In this document: in pieces, positions 50,159-61,390 of the stretch | How positions within the stretch are numbered: the first letter of the stretch is position 1 | Layout of the letters: each line of letters starts with the position of its first letter | From: Todiramphus chloris collaris | Lineage: Eukaryota; Chordata; Aves; Coraciiformes; Alcedinidae | Reading direction: 5' to 3' | NCBI GenBank assembly: GCA_025345505.1 | Contig: JANVCC010000049.1 | Location: 6,512,588-6,576,587 of the forward strand | DNA length: 64,000 bases | The notes under the pieces: model-generated | Database searches by the model: none | Seen by the model: the letters and a program-made list of their open reading frames with translations, nothing else | Told to the model about the DNA's origin: nothing | Translations under genes and position numbers: made by a program

Positions 50159-53058
50159 GTAAGTATTAATCAAGATTGTGTGTGATGTTCACATATGAGC
50201 TTATTATTCAACCGATATTAACGATCATCATAAAAATCAGTCTGGCTCTGGCAGTCAAGTGGTGCTAAGCTGTCTGTGATGGGCTGAATTCAAGGCCAGG
50301 CAATTTCTGCTCTGAATAGCTGAAAAACATAAGGCTGCCTGTCTTAAAACCTTAACTTTGCATACCATTAATCTTGGAACAAGCCGCTCAGGCAACCTTG
50401 TCACTGTAGCTTCCCAGATTTTCTGATTTTGTCTTAGTTAAAGCTTTATTTCTGCAGCCCATCACTTTTAGCCATCAGTGTGCAGTATATCTAAGCTTCC
50501 TGCATATCAAAAAGGATATGCAGAGAGATAAATTGCCAGGGAAAGATATGTTCAAGGGGCAGACTTTAAAAGGCATTTAGGTGGTAGAGGGGCACACTGA
50601 GAGAAGAAATGATCAGAGGAATTACAAACTGACACGTGTTTTGGAATTCTCGGTCTTTAAAATATGCCCCAAGCTCCTTAATTATGAAACAGGTCCACAA
50701 GGAAGACTGTAACCTCTTTCCCTTTGTTCAACTTTTTCTGCTTGGAAGGATTTATTAAGCCAATGTCAATATTCTTCCCATCAATTTTGGAATGTCCGAG
50801 TCTTCGTTGAAACAAGCTATTAGCAGCAATAAAAAGACACAGGACTAGAATAATTTGTCTAGAGTTCTCTTGTGTGAAATAGTCACAATAGTGTGAAGAA
50901 GACAGTAAGTAATATTACACTCACGGCTTACTTTGGCTCGCAGGTGGCAGCAAAATCAATTAACTACTTCTATCCATAGGAATTTATTGACTTCCACCCA
51001 TTTCAGAAGGAAATGTGACTTTCAGTTGGTAAAGTTACAAAGTGCTTGTTTCATGCCGCGCAGTTTTGTGATGTGCTGCAAGACATTCTTTCTGTACTAA
51101 CCACCCTGGCCCTGGGGCAATGTGCTTCAGCTGGTTATTCTTTCCCAGAAGCTCCACCAGTACTGAAAATCTTCCTTAGTTGAGTGAGCTGCTAATCTGC
51201 ATTCTCATTTGAAGTTTCTCAAACTCCTGGTTGGCACTGCTACTTACCGCTGATTACTTTTTCACAAAACGCGAGTCAGCAAAATTTGCAGTGACTGGTA
51301 TGAATCTCATAATACCACGAGCAGTGGGAAAGTGTGTTTCTGCAGATAAGGCACCCCACACTACTCATTTCACTCCATATGATCCCCACACTATGAACCT
51401 GGCACCATACCAGCAAAGGATATGGGAGAAAGAGGCCAAGCTATTATAGCAGGTAGATCAGTACACATAAATTTAGGCAATCATTTAACGGAAGCTCAGC
51501 TAAACAAGCTATCCCTCACCTTTTGTTCCTTTATAGATGTTTATGTTGCTAATTAAGCTGTGGGTTTAGGTCTGCAAATTAATGAGGCTCTTCCACCTTG
51601 TCGATGTCAAAATATCTGACTGTTTGCTGATACTTTAAATGAGAGCAGGTAGGAGATCTGGCTGTAGCAATTGACTGGCTGCCTGCAAGAGTTATTTCAG
51701 GGTGAATGCTGGAGAAGCTGGACCAGCCTGGAACTTCAGAAAGAAATGTTTATTTTTCTGGAGGCTGCTGATTGGAACATTTTCCTGATAAGTCTTCCCA
51801 TTTGGTAGTGTTCCTCACTCTAGGTGTAGTATGCACTAAAGCTACATCTGGGTTTTCATAAGGGAGCAGATTGTGTGTCTCTCTCTTGTATAGTCTAATT
51901 AAAATAACTTGCATACATATGTCAGTGTTCCCACTGAGTCTTCTGGTATTTAGTTAACGGGTTTTCATTTTGTTGAATGTAGACTGGGACAGGTTTGTGT
52001 TTCTGAGCTTTTGGGGCTGACAAACTTTTAATTGAATATATAATGAGTGTGGTATTTAGGTAATTACTTGAACCCTATCGTAGCGACAAACTGAAATCTA
52101 GCGTGCTCTGGTATTTTGTTTTATATTTAAATATCCCCATTTGAGTGTTCAGAGGACCTGACACTATCTTTTGGGCTGCATACTTCAATTCTGGACTCCA
52201 CTTGAGTGGGAGACCTCTGAGGAACAGTCCAGGTTTACAGAGTAAATCTGGCAACGTTATACATTGCTCTTGCCCTCTTCTGCTCCTTCAGACGCTGACG
52301 CTGAAACAAAGCCATCTTTACAGTGCAGTCTGTCATCTAGCTATCAAAGATGTGTTGTAAAACCTAGGTGATGAACATTTGCTATGAAATATTTCAAGGG
52401 TAAAGACCATTAACTTAGATCTGCTGGCCAAATTCCAGTCTTTGTATTTAACATCTTATCTGAGTTCCTCTGGTAGTTTCAGTTATCACGATCTTTACCC
52501 TCTTCCATCTCTGCAGGTGCCATGTGACATTTGCTTGCTTACTTCAGCAGAAGTTGTAGAATACCCATCTCTAGTTTTAATTAAAGTGGAAAAACACATT
52601 GCTGCTAAAAGATGCTCATGTTATCTTAATCATATGTTAGGTTAAAAACTAGATCAGCACAGAGAAATGAAATAATACAGTTGCATTTCTGAAAGGATAC
52701 CATAGCTCTTTGCTAACTACTAAATCCAACTGGGAACTGCCGTATCAAACTATCTGAAATGAATGGGCTAGTAACAAAGTCAGTTAGTAAAGCACTGTGT
52801 AATAAAAAGGATTACATGTCCTTGTATAGGAAGGCTTTCAGCAATGGGTCAATATGGCCTGTATCTACTCTTTTAAAAGTAGATAAAATACCATAGCAAA
52901 AATAGGGGTGATGACATAAAAAAGTGACTACTGAGTGCCTTAATGTGTGAAAGGAGTAACGAGAGTGGAGAAATCAGTCTCATAATATAGATAGCTTAGC
53001 ATGGGTTCAAGCAATAGGTGCTTTTTCTGAATAGATCACCTGGTTCAATCCCAATTAC
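50159..53058. other. Non-coding stretch, no supported gene
   Basis: No gene is supported. A strong acceptor-like site at 52516 is followed by a 42-codon open frame, and a CpG-containing patch lies at 51240-51320; both are treated as findings or rejected items. The rest is A/T-rich single-copy DNA. Confidence 0.6.
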
Positions 53059-53127
53059 AAGGCAAATTCTGCCTTGACATAAATAATTTATTTAACTCCA
53101 TTGACTTCGGTTAGGAGAATTTGGCCT
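53059..53127. mobile_element. MITE-like relic with inverted ends
   Basis: The left end AAGGCAAATTCTGCC and the right end GGAGAATTTGGCCTT are imperfect inverted repeats, with TAACTCCATTGACTTCGG between. The pattern GGCCAAATTCTGCC ... CTCCATTGACTTCAATGG ... GAATTTGGCC is one I know from short palindromic elements in turtles, crocodilians and birds. This copy is about 69 bases. TTG/CAA flanks might be target-site remnants. Confidence 0.5.
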
Positions 53128-56100
53128 TGTCTCAGTGATGATTTAAATTCATTACTGCACACAAGTGAAAAATTGAGAATGAATACATTATCTAGTCAAA
53201 TTTAACTTATTTATATTGTAGTAAACTGATTATTTTTCATAGTCCCTTATCCAGAGAGCTTTTGCTGAGATAAAGGCAACTCTTTCTTCAGTTGTTAGCT
53301 TTTAGAGTCTAATACCTGTTTCCTGGCTCCTGAACAGTGAATGTGAACCTACTGGATTACTGTACAGACTGGAGGCTTGCCTGGATGTTTTTAAAAGCTA
53401 TTGCTACTTTTCACTGCTTTAAGGGGGAGTCTGCCTGCATCAGGAATCTGCAGCATTTTTGGTGAAGTTTCTTCTGTCTCTTGCCACTCAGATTTTGGGT
53501 TGTACCCAGAAACAGAAGTTTAAATTGTCCTTAAAGATGACTAAAAGTAATAATAAAAAAAAATAGGATTTATTACTGAGCTCCTGATTCAGACTAGAAT
53601 GGAGTGGTCAAAAGGAATGTTATGATCTGTTCTGAATAGGGATGTATTTAAACACGGAATTGAATTTCAGGATCTAGGAGAGAAAAACAGGAAGGAATGA
53701 AGAAGAGTGAAATGTGTCATATCCATAACTGTAACCGAGTTCTACAAAGCCAGTATGAATGTACTCTAGTATTAGTCTCTGGGCCAGCTATTTAGCACAT
53801 TGAAACTGAGATATTGTCTCGTCCTTCATAAAGATAAACTCTCCACCACAAGATTAAGATCTGTGAAGAAAAGGTTTGTACTGCTGGTGTCTGCTAGGGA
53901 GTTCGAAAAGGCAGGCTGAATTTAGTTTAGCCTTAAAATGACTTAAACCCCCTGATCTATTTACTGCCTTTTTCAACAAATAAAGTATTCTTTTAGTGTG
54001 TAAAAATGAGCTGCAGCAAAGCTGCCACATGAGCATGATGCAGGAAATAGATCTGAATCAATATTTCAATCAGCCACCTGTGGGTGACTGAGAATTGCTG
54101 GTTAGGGGCTCTCCCAGGTAAATGAAAAGCTACTTGTTTTCTTTTTTTGATGGGAGAGCAGTCAGGAAGTTTACTTCTTTGGGAATTTCTTTACTTATTG
54201 AAGCAATAGCAGTCTTCAAAAAAAAATGAAGTATTTGGTGAATTCAGTCCTAGCTTTCAAAAAACCTCAAACCCTGTTTAATTCCAACTGCTAAAGGGAA
54301 TGCTAGATCTTTATTTATCAGATCCAAGGTAGTATTAAGTGAGTAAAGCCCCATCAGTTATCATGGGACTGAGCTGAGTGATACACACCATGTGATAATC
54401 ACACCCACACTTTTGCAGGGAAGATTGGTTTGGGTATTTTTAGGCTTTTGTTGTTCAGAAATGCTTATCTGAAGAAAACAAGAAGCTGTAGTTTCTTGGC
54501 GTTGACACTGCCATGACCTCATTGATTGATTGAAGGTTGCTATGGTGTAACTGCAGCTTCTGTTCGGTGATGTAAATGGTATCACCACTGAAAGCCCATC
54601 ATCTGCCAGATACCACACAGTCATAGCTGGGAGCCTGCATTTTCCCTCCCACCTTCACATAGTGCCATATGGTAACTGTTGACCTTTAGTGGCTATGAGT
54701 ATGTCATCAAATTACCCTCTTTTATTTATTAAATCATTAAATCATTTTCTTATTCTTTTTCTGCTTTGGGACGTAGCTGCACACCAAACTTAATAGGATC
54801 ATTTACTACTGTGGATTTCTTCCTAGGATAATTGACTGGCTTTGTCCTTTGAAATATGCTAAAAAATAATTACAGGCAGGCTGTGGTTTTCTCTCTGAGG
54901 GAAGCAAGGCCCTCCCAAGGCACCCGCTGTGCCAAAGCGCTGGGGTCAGAGCTGCCTACTGGCAGAGCAGGCAGCGTAGACCGCTACCCAGGGCTGGGAT
55001 CCTGCTGGACACAGTGGGATGGCTGTGCCTGTACAGGAGATGTGCCTCAGCTCACGGAGACCAGTTTTATTTGCTTCCAGAGATGTTGTGTTATGCTTTC
55101 TGCAGACAGTTGTGAGCGCAGCTCAGACCCGTAATGAAGGGTCCTGGTGACTCAGGAAGGGGTGAGGGCTGTGGGCAGGATTGCTCACGTGTTGCCTGTC
55201 CACCAGTGGCAGGGACAATAGTTAATATCACACTAACAGCAAAGCTGTGAGCATTCCATGAGGCTTGGGGTGATTCAGCACACCACAACAAAACAGTTTT
55301 ATGTAGACTGTGTCAGCCTTCAGAAGTGGGGGAAAATGTGTCACAGCGATAGAAAGCCACATCACCAGGCTCTTCTCCAGGGAAGTCAAAAGCAGCACGT
55401 GAAGGTGAATGGCTGGGGGCTAGCAGAGGGGAGGTCCATCTGTACATTGCTATTCCAGGGCAGGATAAGAGCCTGAGTTTGCTTAGTCTGCTTCTGGACA
55501 TTGGGTGAAAGAAGAGCCTGTATGTGCTGACCAAGGATGGGTGATTAGGAGAGGAGTGGAAGAGAAGGAGAAATTTGTTTGCTGCAGTACTGGGGAGGAG
55601 ACAAGTGTTTGTAAAGAGGAGGACTAAGAGTCAATTTGCTTTACTACAGCTAACAGACACTAGAAATTTTACAGCTACCCTTTACACCCCAGTATCTGAG
55701 TTTTGCCTTTATCAGTTTATGTAAATGCCACTAAACATTAAAGCAAAGCTTTAATTTCTTCTGGCCACGTGGTATCTAAAGGTTTCCTTGCAGGTTTCTC
55801 CATTTCCCAAACTGGTAGAGATGCCATCCTTCATATCCTGGATTTGAGCTATTAAGATCAACCTCAACTGACATGAGAGAGTATATCAGCAATGAAAAAG
55901 TCCTGAATCCCTGGATTTAAGGTTGTCACATCTCTGAAACCCCTTCAGCAATCTAAACATCACAATATCGCTCATATGTGCTATACATACATTAGAGAGG
56001 CACCTCCTAAATTTCATGGGGGGGTTTCCACTTCTATCCAGTGACATGCCCGTGCTATATATGATGCTCTTTTATTCTTTTTCACTGAACAGAGAAAACA

Positions 56101-59100
56101 GGTAGAGTGATATGAACTGTCTAGTCATTTTACTACATTGTATGCAAAAGCCAGCTGATACATTCCAAGATGCAGAACAAAGAGAAATGAGAACGATTGT
56201 TTCTGAAACTCCTATTTCTCCAGTGATCTGTCAATATATATATATTTATTTGTTTTTATAAAGGAAATTTGATATCAGTGCCTGTCATGTCCACTATATT
56301 TTGCCAGTGAAAAGGGCTGATTTTAAATTAAGTAAACTTATATGGTTTTAGTTATAAAATAATAAGGTTTTTCACTGGTAAAGAAATCTTGTTTTCTCTG
56401 TTCCTGCTCTCTGACAGTTGGTTGGCAGAGAAAGGAGGAATAATAAGTTTTAATTATATCTTCCCAAACAAGCAGATTTGAAAGCAATGCAGGGATTACA
56501 TGAGAATAAAATCCCTTCAAGCATTAACTGTCGCTGGTAAAAGGATGTTAGATATAATCCTATAAGGTTAGATGTCCAGCATCCTGGTTTAACCAGGACA
56601 GTCTAATTTTTAATTTAACGTTCTGTCATCCTGATTATTTTCTTTGGGAGGCTCATGTGTCATGTTTGCCTTTGTGCCATACTCAAGAGTGGCACAATCA
56701 TGAAAATAACACTTTAAATCATCACGCAGCTTTTCTCCTCCAATTTCATCAACCAGCATCACATGTCAAAATGCATTGAACATCACAAGCCAGGAGAATA
56801 GGAATTGTATTATCTTCTGCATTAAAAAGGAATAGATAAGCAAGAGAACAAAGGAAAAGTAATAAAGAGGAGTGGGGAAAATAACTCCAGATCTATACAT
56901 GCCTTTTTTTCTTTATGAGTAAAGATGCCTGTGACAATACACTTGTCACTTGCTTGTTACGTAGAGCTTGAACTAAACCAGCTCCAAAAGGCTTCAGGTG
57001 CTGTCCCCTTCAGACACTTCTTGGTTGGCAGGAAAATAGTAGGCAAATGCCAGTGGAATGGTTAAGAAGATGGAAAGTTGTTTTTTTTTTATTCCACCCA
57101 TGAGCTTTCTAACTCCCTCAGACAACAGATGGGTGATCCAAATTGGGTCTAATAAAGCAAGGATAGATATTTTTTCTGAGGCTAGAAGAAGTTTGGTCAG
57201 ACTTAACAGAGTGTTTGTTGTGCTCTTGCAATTTTTGCTTTTAGGCTAGAAGCAGAAAAATCTGCTGAAATACACTTTAGTTTCCATCTGAAACCAGAAT
57301 GGCATTGTGAATCGCATGAGAGAAGCAGATCCTTTGTGATTTCTAGGCAGAACAGGTTCAGAAAAGCATCTGAACTCCTTCAGGATTTTCTGATCATCCA
57401 AGCCTGAGGCTTTGCTTTTCTCACCACTCATCCTCTATCTGAGTCTCACTGTGAGAGTCACCAAATGCTTCTTTTGTCCAGCTTCACTGTCAGGTAAGAA
57501 CATTTATTACCTCTGAGAAGGTGCCAGTGCTTTGTAGGATGAGATCTTAAAAATACCATGGTTGAGGTTATGCACGAGGTTTTAATAAGCATCTGACTAA
57601 ACCAACTGGCTGTTTTCTTTTCAAGCCAGATTTTCTTCTATAAATTGTTTAAGTCTCGTGAACGTATTGCTCTTACGCCCACATGTTCATCATCCCTTCA
57701 CTTAAGTCAGGATTTCCGTCTGTGATTCATTTGGAATTTCCCAGGTGCTCAGGGGCTGTGTGCACAGAGCCAGCATCTCAGCCAGCCTCGAGGATTTCTG
57801 GAAGGTCTAACTACTGTACAACTTACCCTCCCCTTAGGGTAGACAATAGTAAGTTTAATAGATGTCTCGTTGGATGAATAGGACATGTCATCCTTAGACT
57901 TGGGCCAGGCTCTGTGCACAGTCTGTCGGTTGTTACATCCTGGCTGCTTTGCAAATATGCAAGCAAAGGATAATGTGCAGAAGTACAGTGAAGCATTTTA
58001 GTCATACTGAGGGAGGGTCCTCTGGGAGCTCTCAGTGAAAGAAAATACCGCTGCAAGAATTAAAGATGAGGTGTGAACAAAGCGTTACAACACCAAGGAA
58101 CTAAAAAAACCCTCTTAAGTAAAGAACATTTCTGATCTACTGCTAAGGAGTCAGTAACATTTGATCTCAGTGTCTGTTGATCCTCAAGCATGCATCCACC
58201 TTGGATCCAAAGGCAGGGCAGTGAGAAGGCTGTGTCAGTAAAGCAATGGAGATCTGTTCTCCTTTCACACCGCTGTGAAATTCCAGATGATGCTAACTGG
58301 AGTCCTGAGGTGCTTCCACACTAAGGTACATCTACAGCAAGCTGGTGCAGTAGGAAATGGGAGGAGCTCTCTCCATCTTGGCACAACCACAGGGAAGCAA
58401 TTAAGCACTGCAATAGAGAGGGGAAAGCCAGTTACTTGAAGCTGAAAGATAATGGTAGGAGCCCTCACCTGTGACACACAAGGATGGGACAGGATGGTGG
58501 GATGGCCAGGCCTCTTCCATCTCATCCTGTGTGCTTGTAAATGTGATGGTAAAACATCCAGGGTGGAGCCACAGCATCTCTACTGTCCACCTCCAAACAG
58601 GATATAAAGTGAATAAATGGTGCTGGGATCCATTCATCTGTTTCTCTCCTTTTGGCATATTCTGGCAGATTCTTGATAGTTGGATTTTGCTGTCAATTTT
58701 TATAATTTTTATTTTGCATCAAAGTATGGAAGAAAGAAGCTTTCTGTTCTGTCTGAGCAAATGAGCTCATGGGTAAATGATTCAAACCAGACCACAGAAA
58801 TCTCGGTGTTCTGGAGTCTGATGTTACCCAAAATGACAGAGGATAATCTTCCAACTGGGCAGGACACCCCCTACCACCCACTACTAATTATGTCATTTGA
58901 GAACATAACTCAAGATGCTTTGGACCAGATTGTGATTTGAGATACACCTATTTAAATCTGGCATCAATCTTTCCTTCTGCTTCTATATTAATTAATGTCT
59001 TGTGGGCTGTATTTCTGGAACTAGATAGTAGGCTGCTTTGGATCCGATTTATTTCACTGGATCAGGCAACTTAGTTCTCTTTGAAGTTTTCATTGTGATT

Positions 59101-61269
59101 TATATTTGGATGTGCCTTTTATATAACTGAGAATTAAAAATGAGTATTGATGCCTTTTTAGTTATTATTATGTCTTTGTGATTAAATGCTTGTCTTTAAT
59201 AGCGGGTTATAACCCAGGAACTCCTTTCCAGTCCTGCTTGCCTCTACTGAAGGCAACAGGATTCTGGGCCACGCAGCATGGCACGGATACAGAGCTTACA
59301 GTATGGTGGCCTGGAGAGGGGGAACAGATTTTTGAAGACAGCTTCAGCTGAGATTCCCTGTCAGCCACTAAGGGGCTTGGGTGCAGCAAGGGCAGTGCTG
59401 TCAGCCCTGCTGCTGTGACACCGCTATTGCACCCTTGGCTGCAGTTTGGCTTCAAAGCAAACGCTGCTTTTGCATTCCCCAGCCCCATGCCAGCACTGAG
59501 GCAGAGTCCAGGGGAAGAGTCAATCAGGGTAGTTTTGTGAACCTTTGACTGTGAAAGGCACTATGAAGGAAACCAAACACATAGCTCCCAGCCTCAGGCT
59601 GGACTCAGGCATGATAGTTTGTGTAACTACCAGCAGCTGTTCCTTTGCTGGCTGGGGCTCAATCTTCATGGAAGGCAGTGGAGGGAGAAAGATTAAGTAA
59701 TGCTTCAGGCACAGCTGCATCTATTTCCCCACCCTGTGGCATCACCACTTTGCCACTTGTTAAATGAATAGCCTCTGCTGATTCCTTCCCCCTTCTGTGC
59801 AGAACAGAAGCAGGACCAACTTGGACTCTGCTCTCCACCCCAGAGCGAAACAGTCTAACTTCTTAACAGCCAACAAATTAAGCGAGGCAGTTAAATAAGG
59901 GCACAAATTAGTCTGGTTTTATCAACTTATTGAACTCTGGGTGGTTGAAGCATTGCACGTGTTACACCTGCAAAGGAAAGGCAGGGGTCCCTACCTCAGC
60001 TCAGCATGTCTTTCTCAAAGCACTCCACTACTATTTTTAAAGTATCACATCAGAGCAGGAAATCTGTCTCCAGCATGTTGAGGAGGGCTTGCAGTACCAG
60101 ACCGTGAACTTGGCTATAACCAGGCCTGGATACTGCTCGGACATGACTCTGAGTATGCTGGACTTGACAGTACTAAAGAAGAATCTATGTGGGATACATA
60201 GTATGCTTGGGAATTCACCTAAACAGATGTGTTCTCAGTTTCTTCTTGCCTGCCCTTGCCCTTGTCCTCACTGTTAGCTCAGCATTGCACCCAAGGACGT
60301 GGCAGGCACTGGCAGAAGCACGTTGTTCTTGAGAAGTAGAGCTAAGCTTCACTGTCCCCTGTGGTGGTTGGGAGGTGCAAGGTCCTCACTTCAAAAGAAA
60401 TCAGCAGCATTTATTAGGAAAAGCCCACAGAACATTTTGTTATGTGCAAAGTGAACTTGGTACAATTCTCATGATGAACCTTTGGCTAGAGTAATGAAAA
60501 TGTTCTGGTAATAGCTAAAAGGAGCAGTGCACTTGGGTAGGACAATTTCTGGCTGTTCAGTCGAGGTGAAGTGCTCTCCGAGTGGCTGACCTGTGTGAGT
60601 CTCACTTTCCCTCACCCCTTCTCTCATCCCAAAGAGTCCTCTGAACTTCCTGTCCTGATACTCACACCCTAGTCCAGCCTTCAGCAACTAAACAGTCAGT
60701 GAAACTGTGACACTACTGAAACCAGTAACTCTCTTGCCTTTCCTGAGCCAGTGTTTTACCTGCATGTATTAGTAGGCCTTCCAAAACATTTGTTTTATAG
60801 GTAAGAGTAGCTACTTCTCTTTCTCCCCATTTAGGACGCTGTGTCTTTTGCCATCAGGCTGCCATACACAGTCACACAGTACTACTTTCTTTACCCATTT
60901 GTTTTACCAAGGGGTAAACCCTTTGATTGTAGGAGCTGTTGATGATTTACACTGGAGAAGGGTAAACCAGATCCATAGGTCATGAGTATGAAAGCATAAG
61001 TACCTGTTCTTCTATGTACCTCAAGAATGTAGTGCTGTTTAGGTGCTAAATAATTAATATAATTTAAAAAATGCAGTGCTTCAGGTGGTGTGTTGTCCCC
61101 AGGAGGAGTGTTCCACCAGAGAGGCACAGAGGATTGAAAAGCATGGCATTTTAAGCATAACAATATTTGGGATGATTAAGTGGTCTTGTAGCAGGTCATG
61201 GCAGAAGCATAAAGAACATGCTGTGGAAAACAGAGATTCTCTCCCATAAATAAAATAGCATTGTGATCT
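53128..61269. other. Non-coding stretch, no supported gene
   Basis: No gene is supported. 54880-55140 is locally G/C-rich with about eight CpG and an open frame of no recognisable family. A 13-base perfect inverted repeat occurs at 57759-57771 and 57908-57920. A short AT dinucleotide run lies near 56236-56246. Open frames in 58265-58940 overlap on both strands and read as noise. Confidence 0.6.
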
Positions 61270-61390
61270 TAAAGAAGCAGGACTTGGAAACAAGCAGACA
61301 ACGTAAATAAGTAAGTAGCAGGGGGAATGTGAGCATATCAATCAAGAAATTAAGCCGACAGCATAAATAAGCAGGCAGCCATAGCCTGGG
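61270..61390. repeat. Imperfect 60-bp tandem duplication
   Basis: CAAGCAGACAACGTAAATAA followed by GTAAGTAGCA (61291-61320) aligns with TAAGCCGACAGCATAAATAA followed by GCAGGCAGCC (61351-61380) at an offset of exactly 60 bases, with 24 or so of 30 positions matching. Weaker similarity extends on both sides. No coding meaning. Confidence 0.6.

Noticed and set aside
51231-51449. Open frame with a CpG-containing start and a minus-strand donor-like CGGTAAGTAG
   Set aside because: The matching minus-strand segment, from the acceptor-like site near 51345, has stops in all frames before the donor, and the plus-strand peptide matches no family I know.
53042-53052. GGTTCAATCCC as a tRNA or SINE B box
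   Set aside because: No A box at the right distance upstream and no cloverleaf can be drawn; it sits next to the MITE-like relic.
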